From Pollenia angustigena (taxonomy: Eukaryota; Arthropoda; Insecta; Diptera; Polleniidae): DNA of 64,000 nt. The DNA is taken from positions 171,102,478-171,166,477 of the forward strand of contig OV884058.1 of NCBI GenBank assembly GCA_930367215.1, given 5' to 3'. Made by a program: the position numbers and the translations under genes. The notes beneath the pieces were generated by a model that did no database searches, was not told the DNA's origin, and worked only from the letters and a program-made list of their open reading frames with translations. Numbering within the stretch: position 1 is the stretch's first letter; each line of letters opens with the position of its first letter. Positions 24,306 through 34,466 of this stretch are shown piece after piece.

Positions 24306-24320
24306 CGCCATCTAGCGGCA
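24306..24320 (-). promoter_or_regulatory. CTCF-like motif
   Basis: The minus strand of this 15-mer reads TGCCGCTAGATGGCG, close to the animal CTCF core (CCASYAGRKGGC, one mismatch) and containing AGATGGCG as in the fly site. It stands out as GC-rich within A/T-rich DNA. A motif match alone does not show binding. Confidence 0.35.
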
Positions 24321-24596
24321 ATAATTTGTACTAACAATATTCTACATTTAGAAAGGTAATTTGAATACCTTTCCAACAAAAAAACAAAAAACTTGAAAAT
24401 CGGATGAAAAATAACCGAATGAGAAAGAAAAGAAAATTAAATAGTATCAAATTTATATTAAAATGCAACTTTTATTAAATCGATCTTTAAAGTTTACATT
24501 TTTAGTTTTGCGAAAAAAATTTTAGTTATTTTACTAGAAATCTTTATTATTTATGCTTATAAAAACATTAAGTTATTTTATTTTTTAAATTTTTAG

Positions 24597-24860
24597 AGAT
24601 CTACATAATAGTGCAAATTCTTTAGCTTTTCTTTGAGTTGGGACTCTAAATCCAATTTTGTTGTTTGCCAAACTTTTTCACCGTGATATTTATAATTTAA
24701 ACCTCTCAACATGTTTATTTGCTTTTTCAGAATTTTTATCCGATTACTCTGTACATCGACATCTGATAGTTTATTTCATAAATTAAATAATTCCATAGGC
24801 TTATTCACATAAAGCAAATTTAGAAATAGGACTTTACTCTCCGTACGTCGCACAGAGGGG
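24597..24860 (-). pseudogene. Unidentified coding relic (about 85 codons, one stop)
   Basis: From about 24855 down to 24598 one minus-strand frame reads SVRRTESKVLFLNLLYVNKP, a TGA stop within LFNL*NKLSD, and then RIKILKKQINMLRGLNYKYH and KLDLESQLKEKLKNLHYYVDL before a TAA. The composition is helix-forming, rich in K/L/E, unlike random AT-rich translation (which gives F/I/N/Y runs). I do not recognise the family. It lies inside the 24.0-28.4 kb unit and could be the C-terminus of its protein on this strand. Confidence 0.4.
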
Positions 24861-25489
24861 TGAAATCGTAAAAAATGGATATTAATTGAAAAATGAAAGT
24901 TTGTTTTTTTGAAAAATATTTAGTAACCGATTACAGTATATAAAATTCTACATCACTACTGAAAATTTCAATGTCATATGATGTTTACTTGTCAAGCTGC
25001 ATTGTATTAAAGTTAAGTAATTTTTGAGTTATTCGCGCACAATAGTGTTAATTGAAATTCGGTATATTTCGACGATTAATATATAGTTTTTGCAAGTCAA
25101 AAGTAATACTTTTACTATGGAATCTTCAACCTCAGGTATTTTAGCGTTGTTCTAAAAATAATTGTTTTAACAAAAGTTGTGTAGAAGTATTTTTAAAATT
25201 TTTTTTAAAATATGTCTCCATTTTGGCTATTTTCAAAATATTCGTGGATATTTAAATATGAATGGTGTAAGTTGGCGTTATAATATTAATTTGTTAAGAA
25301 ACTACAGTTCCTAGGCTTTTATATTCAGTAATAACATGTTGCGCGTTTTTGCGCGAAATTTTTTAAATTAATTAATTGTGAAAATAGTCACTCAAGCAAA
25401 GAACACCAGTTCTATCTTTTGTTTGCTTTGTCTTCGTTTTCGTTGTTATAATTGTTGTTTTTGTATACAATTGGCAACTGTGTGTTACA

Positions 25490-25920
25490 AAAATTTTGTT
25501 AGAAAAATATAGAGTTTTTGTTCACAATATCGAGCGGTATTCAGAAGTATCAGTGGTTAAACATGCCTCCAACCTTGCATACGTTTTTAATACATGGCCC
25601 AGTATCATTTCGCACGCGCTATTATCGATCGGTGAACTGTCTGAGGAAGCCCATGAAGCCCGAAACAAAGATTTTAAAAACTTCAGAGAACATTTTTCTC
25701 GCAAATGAAGTCGGTAGGATTGCAATCAAGACATATTAAATAGGTTCCTACTAAGTTCAGATCCAATCCTATCTGGTAAAACACAATTGCCCAAAAAAAA
25801 TTCCACCAACTTCCAAAATCTGTAGTAGATCTACTAGTTTCGCCTTCAGTTTTGACGAACGTGGCACCAGAAGGCACAAATTATGATACAGATGACGACG
25901 GGCATATTTTTTAAAATAGC
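25490..25920 (+). pseudogene. Unidentified mobile-element-type coding relic
   Basis: Two overlapping frames alternate: one gives MPPTLHTFLIHGP, the other HALLSIGELSEEAHEARNKD and FREHFSRK, then after further shifts KFHQLPKSVVDLLVSPSV and DTDDDGHIF before a stop. The wording MPPT.H...IHG with LSEEA.EARNKD...R..F.RK is familiar to me from uncharacterised proteins repeated in many insect genomes, which suggests a transposon-borne gene, but I cannot name its enzyme class. At least two frameshifts make this copy dead. A possible upstream first exon is MESSTS at 25119 followed by GTATTTT, which could be a splice donor. Confidence 0.5.
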
Positions 25921-26159
25921 AGGTCAAAAACACATGCCTTATAATAAATGTATACAAGCTATCACCAGACACATCCGTACACAGTCGAACAATTTAAATA
26001 TCTGCTTTGAGTCCCGAATTTAGTTACAAATATGATAGAATAATTCCCAATTCGTTTACGTAATTATATTAAAAATAAATTGATTACTATGGAAAAATTT
26101 TATTTCTTTTTTTTTTCAAAAAACAAAAAAAAAATCCGACTGAGCCAGAGCTATTTTTA

Positions 26160-26440
26160 AAAGGGGGCGTGGCACCACCCTATTCCACCTTGGATATAAT
26201 TCATACTGTTAGATCAACATATAAACCAAATCTTATCTTCATACCTTTGATGGTTCATGAGATATATCCGTTCTAAGTTTCAGGTTATATGGGCGGTGCC
26301 ACGCCCCTTTATCCAATCATAACCAAGTATATCCAAGAACTATTAGCAGGTCAAAGTTTCATGGCAATCGGTCTATTGCTATGGCAGCTAGAGCGATTTT
26401 AAATAGGGGGAGTGGCACCGCCCACTTTTCCAAAAGATGT
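26160..26440. repeat. GGGCGTGGCACC interspersed repeat segment
   Basis: GGGGGCGTGGCACCACCC at 26163, GGGCGGTGCCACGCCCC at about 26290 and GGGGAGTGGCACCGCCCA at about 26407, separated by CATGGCAATCGGTC-like text. This arrangement is familiar from non-coding transposon flanks in flies; the exact family is not identified. Confidence 0.45.
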
Positions 26441-26514
26441 GTAGCATATGTCACTCAGTGGTAACGTAGCATTCAAATAGTGAAAGAATTTTTAAAATTG
26501 GATAAGTAGTTTAA

Positions 26515-27240
26515 TTAATCTCCATTTTTTGCGATTTCACCACTCTGTGCGTCGTTTTTTTACTTGTTGTTTGCTCCATCGCTTCCAATCTCTTTATTCG
26601 TTCCTTAGCATTCCATTTTTTATTTTCCTGAAAAACCTTTTTCATTACTTTCACACCATTTTCCATATCTTGCTTCGTTGGATAGAACTGCAAAATATCG
26701 AAAAGGAAGTGAATGCATTTGTTTTGCCGGGCCTTTATGAGGTTCCATATCCTCGTTCCTCTTCGCCATCGCAAACACTCTCTCCACATTGATATTACTG
26801 TGGAATGAGTATACATCATCCACAGGTCTATCGATATATCTTTTTAACATTGAATCTTTCGCATCCGCTAAAACTGTTTGGAAAATGATAACATCTTTTT
26901 CAAATTTGCAGTAAGCAAGTTAAGCTTGTCTGTGTTAAAAGCAAATTGAAATTTGTGGGGAATTGAATTCAAGAACGATCTTTTATTTATTTCTTCGAAC
27001 TCTTAATATTCAAATATTTGATACAGCACGTACTTGAAAGTAAGATGATCACAAGCAACAATTGATTTACAAGTGCTAATATGTTTTAGTGGTTCAAAGC
27101 AAGCTGCTACAGAAAATTTGTGTCTGTAATATAATCATGAATCATTTTCGCATCCGTGTACGCTTCAGGATATTTTTGCACAAACTGAAATAGCAAATCG
27201 GTTTCTTTGTAAATTTGACTTATTGTTAGTTAAAATTTTT
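26515..27240 (-). pseudogene. Unidentified long coding relic, minus strand
   Basis: Reading down from about 27215, the minus strand gives TDLLFQFVQKYPEAYTDAKM, a frameshift, VAACFEPLKHISTCKSIVAC then DHLTFKYVLYQIFEY, one stop, EEINKRSFLNSIPHKFQFAF then NTDKLNLLTANL, a frameshift, then DVIIFQTVLADAKDSMLKRY and VDDVYSFHSNINVERVFAMA, ending near KWCESNEKGFSGK. About 220 residues of protein-like sequence in an otherwise AT-rich stretch is far more than chance. I do not recognise the family. It converges on the plus-strand relic at 25490-25920. Confidence 0.5.
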
Positions 27241-27741
27241 TAAAATTGTATTTCTTTATGTAAGATCATTTCTGTCAAAAATTTTAAAAGTTACATGCAT
27301 TTAAACAAACACTTTTTAACATGGTCAAATTTACAAATTTGGTAAGGTCACTTTGCGGACTTTCCTTGTAAATTACATGAAAACCCAACGATAGAATTCA
27401 ATTCTTATGGCGGCATCGGTCATAATACATAAGGGTTGGTGGGTCTGGTTTCTCGGTCAGAACCTTTTTATATTTTTGTGAGGCTGTGTAATTAATAAGC
27501 ACGCAAAGGTGACGGCTAAAATATCTACTGCCGCTTTATCACAATATTAAATGAAATATAAGTATATTTACTTATCACATGGAAAGAAATTTTGTTTCCC
27601 AAAGTGAAAACAGTGTCTATGTTCTTAATAACTAATCTAAAACAAATTTAAGTAGCATAAATTTACGTTTTTTTAAAAATTCACCCTGTTTTTTTAATCA
27701 ATTAATAAAATTTATCGAAAATAGGCTGTACTGTTTGTACT

Positions 27742-28034
27742 ACGGCACAAATTCGGCTGAATATTGTGCCTTGGGAGACAACAGAGTTGTTGATGACTAA
27801 AATATCTAAAATTCTTCGGCGGTGCTTGAAGATAACACTCCTACTTCAAAAGTTATAAGTGAATGAAGGTCAAAAAACCCAATTTTTTTCATTTTTTCGC
27901 CTTTTTTTACATTTTCCTAATTTTCTTGTAAACGAAAAATGCGATCGCCTCGCACCACCGCAGAATTTTAGATTTGTATGTCATTAAGAACTGTGTTGCA
28001 TGGCAAGCCATAATATTCAGCCCAATTTGTGCCG
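27742..28034. mobile_element. Hairpin MITE with ACGGCACAAATT arms
   Basis: ACGGCACAAATTCGGCTGAA at 27742 pairs with the inverse of TTCAGCCCAATTTGTGCCGT ending 28034. A second inner pair, ATCTAAAATTCTTCGGCGGT against its inverted near-copy, lengthens the hairpin. Confidence 0.65.
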
Positions 28035-28458
28035 TGCTAAATGTTAGAAGTAGTATTTTCTTACTTTCAAGTTTTGTTTTTGCCACTTTGTTTTTCTCAG
28101 TGTATTATTCAAATAAAACCCAAAAATGAAAGATTGCTACCCAAACTAACTATTCAATACATAAAAACATTGATATTGTAGCTAACAACATAAATAATCC
28201 GTTTAATTCATAAAAAGTCAAAAAATCCAAGTTTTAAGGGCCACCCTTAATATCCGTTTTAGGACAAGTGAGAGGCACTCTAATAAGCAAGTAGGGTACT
28301 TGACTCTACCCCCGAAGTATTAAAAATCATTCGGCATAAATAGCTTGAAAACGAAAAAGTTCGTTTTTTTGGCATATTGCTAAATATGGCCAAACCATAA
28401 TATAAAAATAGATATTTTTTTTAAGTTTAATATAGAACACTATATTAATAATTATTAT

Positions 28459-29683
28459 CAAGGCCCTGATTTTTATGCAAATGCATATTTGTTCTCGTCA
28501 GTCGAAGATTACCATATACAAAATATCTTTGCGAATCAAGAAAATTGCAGTAAAATTGCATCGATTTGTTAGTGCATATTTTTGCTTATTTTGCTTGGAA
28601 CGCATATTTTTGCATATAATGCTGATATTGCATATTTTGAAAAAACTTGTTTTAATTGCTTTATTTTGCCATGCACCCTTCCGCAGAAGAGATAAAAGAC
28701 AACTTCGATGATACTTATTAATTGATTTCTAATGTGAAAAATATAGAGCACCTTTGCGTGTTACCGCATATAAAAAAAATTATCCGTATTAATGTCTTCC
28801 TCTGCAGCCTATAACAACCAGATGGGGGACGTGGGTGAAAGCAATTATGTATTATGCTGAAAACTTTTGCCAATTCAAAATGTGGTAAAAGGATTCAACA
28901 ATGGTGAATTTAAGTTAATTGCTATTGCCATAAATAAGATGAATTTTGCGGACGGTAACTTTAGTTAACAAATTCGTAGCAAGCTGGATAAAGCTTAAAC
29001 AAAAATTAAGGGTTTACATTTATTGCTGCTTGCATATTTAACTTAAATTGTTTTCGAAAACAGGGTAGTGAAAATGAATATACCACAGAGGAACTATCAG
29101 CATTTAATCATGCACCTATCACATCCGTATTATTTTGTTTGGAAAAACAGGCAGTAAACGTATATTTTGAAAAAATGTAAAGTCAAATATATCTCTAAAG
29201 GCATTTTAAAAAACAAAATCAATAAACATTTGATTCGTATCAGTTTCGCACTTTGCTTAAGCAAATGACAGTTTCAAAAAATTTAACAAAAAGTTTTCTT
29301 AAGTTCATTATGGTTTGACACTTAACATGTATTTCGCACAGTTACTCAAGCCAGCTTATGCAAATTATTGTTGGGCCTCTACAAGTGACTTAATTTACAT
29401 GATTGTCTTATTGTTTCTTTATATATTTGTGTTTTACTTTATTAAAACTTCTACTTTTGTGGTTATTGTGCCTTTCTTACGTTTATAAGATTGAATGTTT
29501 ACGTTCTTCATGCTATTTTTGTTTTTTTCTTGTTATTTTTATGTTTTTTTTTCATCACTAATAAAAAAATTTAAGATAATTTTAACTGCATACTTTTTAA
29601 ATTTTCAGCGCATATATTTTTATTTTGGTGCATTTTTTATGCGCATAAAGCGCGATTTTAACTGCATAAAAGTCCGGTCCCTG
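28459..29683. mobile_element. Non-autonomous hAT-like element with exact 8-bp TSD
   Basis: Left end CAAGGCCCTGATTTTTATGC, right end (inverted) CAGGGACCGGACTTTTATGC, agreeing at 15 of the first 20 positions. ATTATTAT lies on both sides (28451-28458, 29684-29691). The left subterminal zone has ATGCAAATGCATATTT and GTTAGTGCATATTTTTGC, shared with 3650-3830 and 35793-35985. No transposase frame is present. A fragment of the 12050 MITE family is nested at 29246-29378. Confidence 0.8.
29246..29378 (-). mobile_element. Fragment of the GGCCCAACTATAA MITE family
   Basis: CTTAAGCAAATGACAG, AATTTAACAAAAAGTTTTC and the end TTATTGTTGGGCC match the inverse of 12050-12180. Its opposite terminus is missing. 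Confidence 0.65.
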
Positions 29684-29854
29684 ATTATTATATAGTTATA
29701 ATAATTATTATTATTAGAGTCTAAAAATATTTTTTAATTAATATAATCTGGCATCAACTTATAAAAATTTTTAAAACAACTGTTATCAATAAATATACCG
29801 TCAAATTAAATCTCATTGTTAACGATTTTATTTAAATGGTATTGAAATACTCAA

Positions 29855-30480
29855 TTAAAGCTTTATGCTATCTATTAAGAGACAAACGATTCCACACTCT
29901 GGCAAACCTTACAAGGACCGACCTTTCAAAAAACGAGTTTTAAGTTCTGTGTATAAATTCAAAGCGTCGAACTAAAAACGAAGGTACTGAATTCTTTATA
30001 AGTTTGTAAAAACTCATTAGAATTTGAATGGTTAGAAAATCAGAAAAATTTCAACCCAAAAACAAAGAATATTTTTAAGGAAACATTTTCATAAAAAGCG
30101 TTCTATTTATTTAAAAGGCTTTATAAAAAACATCTTTTTTATAAAAAGGTGTATATTTTTAAAAAGAGCTGTAAGCTTTAATGCAAACTTTTTTATAATA
30201 AGCTTAATAAATGCTTTTTTCGGGCCTTTTGAAAAAAGCTGGTCTACGTTTTTAAATCTAGAAAAGCTTTTGGTAAAATATTTAACAAAAAACTTTAAGA
30301 ATGCAAAGCCATTAAAAAAAAAATGCGTTTGATTTTTTTAAAAATCTAAAAAAAGCTTTTTCCAGGACTTTACAAATACTTTTTTGAATAAGAATTTTTA
30401 ATAAAAAAAGAGAACTTTTTCTTAAACAGATTTAAAATGATTATTTTAAATATTTCTGAAAACTTTTTTTAAAAAAAAAA
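29855..30480. repeat. Second AAGCTT-rich low-complexity block
   Basis: AAAAAGCTTTT-like words repeat throughout (near 29861, 30173, 30200, 30230, 30264, 30352), interspersed with TTATAAAAA runs. Similar in texture to 21180-21945. Confidence 0.55.
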
Positions 30481-30495
30481 AGTATGAAAAAAAAA

Positions 30496-31872
30496 TTTTT
30501 TTTTTTTAATTTGTTTATTAATTTGCAATATTGGAAAAATTAACAGAACTATAATAAACACTAGTTAGTAATTATAGATATTTACAAATATTCAGAGTCT
30601 CTTTTCAGAGCTCTCGAGTATAATATATGTACAATAATTTTATATTCAAATGAAGAATATATATAATATTCTGTAATGAAAAATTATCTTAAAAACATTA
30701 CTTTAATATTTTGATGTGTAAAAAAAAGGTCAATAAAAGTAAAAAACCAGGAAGTCAAAGCAATGGACATTTCTTATTCATTTAACCACCAAAACTTATT
30801 GGTACCTTGCCTTTGGCAAACATATTTATCAGTATTAGAAATACTTTTTTCATACCTTAAATTATTTTGTTCAGTACTGCAGTCTACAGCTTTAACATTT
30901 GCTCTTCTAAAATTGTGATAAACTATTGGAACTGCATTTTCATTTTGCATGAATTTAATTTTATCTAGAAACAAAAATGCCTCTGGCGGAACAAATCCGA
31001 TTTTCAGAGTATTTATTATATATTCTTCATTTGCGTAGTATGAAGCCATAATGATGTTATTTTCAATACATGACATACATTTTAGTATATGATTTCTTAT
31101 TAAATTTATTATGAAATTGTCAATTCGTATTATATTTGATGCATTATACAAAATTTTGTTTGAGACATATTTTTTATAATTGCTTGTTTTTGATCTAAAT
31201 AATGATGTACAAGATCTTAAACATTTTCTCTCAGACTCTAATTTTTTTCCATGTAAGAAGGTGATATGTTATATCAAATCTGGCATCCATATGTAATTAT
31301 TGGTCTAATCAACGTTTGATACATAGTGAGTTTTACTTTTGTGTTAATACATTTGGAATAGAACATTTTTTTGTACATAAAAAATGCTTTTGTTGCCTTT
31401 TTAAGCGTTTGGTTTACATGTGTGTTAAAGTATGTTTGTGCGGTATATTAGTGTTACTTCTTTTGGATTTAATTCCGAATAATTTCCAATTTCTTTTCAC
31501 ATTATTATTACATTTGCCTACTGGAGGTCTAAATAAGATAGTTTCACATTTTTGTACGTTAATTTTCATCATCCAGTTTACTGAAAACTCTTCCACGGTA
31601 TCAAATAAATTTTGTAAATTCCAATTGATTTGATCAACAGTTTTATCAGCATGATATATAACAATATCATCAGCAAAAGAAATTACGTTTTCAACTTCAC
31701 AAAGAAGATCTAGAATGAATAGATTAAATAGCATGGGAGACTTTACAGTTCCCTGTTGAAGACCATTTCTGATTTTAAAGGTTTTAGAGCTAGTACAATC
31801 TTTGTGTGTTACAACAAATGATTTGTCTGTTATCATATTATAAAAGCTATTTTCGCACGGTTCAGTGAATTA
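30496..31872 (-). pseudogene. 5'-truncated jockey-like non-LTR retrotransposon
   Basis: On the minus strand the reverse transcriptase begins within the palm: CENSFYNMITDKSFVV near 31860, then RNGLQQGTVKSPMLFNLFI (the G.QQG...SP.LFN block), then the catalytic box ISFADDIVIYH (FADD) and WMMKINVQKCETILF. The segment 31151-31414 is broken by stops and a frameshift. The C-terminus resumes as NIIRIDNFIINLIRNHI and ends KFWWLNE at 30774. A 3' untranslated region follows and ends in a poly(A), seen as T-run 30496-30507. Truncation at the 5' side is the usual outcome of target-primed insertion. The GLQQGT..SP wording fits the jockey group. Non-functional. Confidence 0.85.
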
Positions 31873-34123
31873 TACTAGAATAGATAAAAGTGATACATTT
31901 TTGTCATTTTCGCCATTGGTAATACCATTTTTTAAAACCGCCACATTTACTACTCGAATACGCCAACCGTAATCAGGCTTTTATACTTCTTATATATGAC
32001 TGCAAATGGAATACACCATTCATATTTGGGCCGGTGCTTCAAAGTTTAATTTCGTAAGAGAAAATAGAAGGGGATTCTACTCTATTGACATACTGGAGCA
32101 TCGACGTAATGTGGGGTGCGTTAACCTGAACTACCATTTTTAAGTACAATTTTGCTCTAATGAATTCAGGGCAATTTTACCTCAAACCCGATCTTTCTTT
32201 CGTTCAACTCACTTTATATATGGACCTCACCAGCTTTCGGCTAGTTGGCCAGTGAATTACATAACACATCACAGAGGGTGTTCGTTTTTTGCCACACTGT
32301 TTGCTTGTTATATAATATACCGTTAAAGGTCTTTTTTGTCACTTCAAGGAAGGGAAATTCATGTCAAACTTCTAAAATTACTACTCCCTCTTACCACCAC
32401 AAAACCTATTGTCCTTGGTTCGGCATAATTCACTGCATTTGTAGGGGTCATATCCTGAGGGCTTGTCGTTAAAAAAAAAAAACAACGATTCATTTACTAT
32501 AGTTAATAGTCTGTTAGATAAACAAACTAATAACAATTTTACAATACATGTTATTTGCAACTAATTTATGCCACAAACATGTTTTATTTTTAATATTTTC
32601 AAACTCCATAAAATATCTTTGATACCAAAACTGGTACTTTATGGCCAATTTTACTTTTGTCTACAAAACAAAAATGCTTTCAGCTTTTCCGGCGTAAAAA
32701 TTTTAATTTCACACTTATTCTTTAACCTTCACAGACATCTATCACATCCCAGAAATATGCCATTTATTTGAATGGTCAATAAAATTTTTACTTTTATTTG
32801 AAGGAGAAAAAAAAAATTATATTTCAAAACCCAACAAGCAACAATTTAACAACTTTATAAACGAATTTTTTTGTTTCCTTCCAAAAACTAAAAAAGATGG
32901 AAACTGATGTGTTTTTGGATGATGCAAGAGTTCAAAAGTTTGACCCCACCACTGGCCAAATGTCTCTCTCGCTCTCTCTAAGTGGGAATAAAAAAAAAAT
33001 TATCATGATGAAGCCAAAGCAATGGTGTTGTCCGTGTGTCTGTCTGTCTGTCTGTCTAGCTGTCTGTCTGTCTATCTGTCTGTGTGTCTGGTGGTGGTAA
33101 CTAAATGATAAACGCATATTAGTAATTATTATTTGTGTTGTTTACATGCCCATTATGACTATTATTTAAGCGTTTTTGCGCTTTTAAAAGCTTTTCAAAT
33201 CGGCATTTTTGTAGTTTTTTATTTTTCTGTCTTTTACTTTAAGTTTTGTATTTATTGTTTGGCAAATGTACAATTGTCTGGGAAATGGACTTGTGCTGAG
33301 TTTAAAGTTTCTTAAAAGGAGGCGTGAAGTGAGTTGGTCATAAAAAATAATATTTTTTTATTAACAAATTATTATTATTATTTCTCTTTTGTCTATTTAA
33401 AGTCATGTCATGTTTGCAGTTTAAATTTACAGCAAACAAAAAAAAAAACGACAGCTTTGAGTTTTCATTTAAGACCCTTTTTTTCTTTGAGATAACAAAA
33501 GTGCGATTGTGTTCATTCACTTGTTGCAAGATTAAAGTTTTTATCAAGATTTTTTTTGTTTTATTAAATATGAGAAAAATAAAAAATATTGACGTTATAA
33601 ATGATGATTTTTTGTCTTGTTTTTTTGCCTGTTTTTGATGATGTTGACGTTTTCTTGTTTAGATGGGTTGTGGTGTTTAGGATTTTTTCTACCACAAATA
33701 ATGGATTTGGTAATAATTCATCAAAAACTACACTCCCTAATTTTTATCTGCCATCCAAAACTTTACCATCTGAATGATGTCTAAACTTTGATCTTTAATC
33801 TAAAGGGATCATTGGATAATTAATTTTTCAAAGTGTATAAAGAGAAAAACTAAAAGACATCTTAACAAAATTTTATTATTTAATAAAGTTGTGAATTGAG
33901 TAGTGAAAGAAAAATGTTGGAAACTGTTTGCAGTTTCGATGAAGTATTAAAAGATTTTGGGTTTCTTTAAGAGCTTCGTAAAAAGAGAGATCGACGTAAA
34001 AACAGTAAAATGTTTTCGACAATGCTCGACATATTTTTTTTTTTTCAATATGTTGAAGATCGTATCCATTTCATAACCGCTAGTGATTTTTCCTCTACAC
34101 ATAAAAATTGGATTAAGTGTATA
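31873..34123. other. Unassigned DNA with CT and CTGT microsatellites
   Basis: (CT)n at about 32963-32980 and an interrupted (CTGT)n at about 33036-33090. No supported gene. Confidence 0.6.
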
Positions 34124-34466
34124 CCCTGCAAATAATAGGACCAGTCCAAACACTCGTGTAAAGAGAAGCCCACAAGGGACCAGGACTAGTCCAAAAGTAA
34201 CCCAAACGTATGGGAAAAAACATGGTCTATTTAACATTACGATGTCCTAGGGCAGGACCATATAACCCACCTTTGGACTACAAAGGAGTAGTTTTAAAAC
34301 TATTCCATGGTATACTCAAAAGGATAAGTTTTGAAATCGTTTAAAAACGAAAGCATGTCGTTGAAAAAAGAAGACATGTCGTCTCACTACAAACACTTTT
34401 TATCAATGACATGGTCCATGTCCATTTTATCAAAATGGATCCGGTGGTCCAATTTTATTTGCAGGG
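34124..34466 (+). mobile_element. 343-bp MITE with CCCTGCAAATAAT ends, copy 1
   Basis: CCCTGCAAATAATA at 34124 and the inverse TTTTATTTGCAGGG ending 34466. The flanks TATA and TATG allow a TA duplication. The interior holds small palindromes (GGACTAGTCC, GACATGTC) and the phrase ACATGGTCC in both arms. An inverted second copy is at 50305-50677 and a fragment at 18648. Confidence 0.85.

Larger units (their letters stand above)
24007..28380. mobile_element. 4.4-kb inverted-repeat-bounded unit of unknown family
   Basis: TAGCAATATGCCAAAA at 24005-24020 is exactly inverted at 28367-28382. Similarity continues imperfectly as CGACTTTTT against CGAACTTTTT. If the outer TA is the duplication, the element is GCAATATGCC...GGCATATTGC. 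Inside are three decayed coding blocks on both strands (24597-24860 minus, 25490-25920 plus, 26515-27240 minus), a GGGCGTGGCACC-type repeat at 26160-26440 and a hairpin at 27742-28034. A single old transposon is one reading; a composite of several insertions that happen to share a short inverted end is the alternative. I do not recognise the superfamily. Confidence 0.45.

Noticed and set aside
31316..31633. 105-codon plus-strand ORF
   Set aside because: Lies antisense to the reverse-transcriptase relic and has no recognisable features of its own.
32932..33117. Minus-strand ORF with QTDRQTDRQ-like repeats
   Set aside because: Generated by the CTGT microsatellite.
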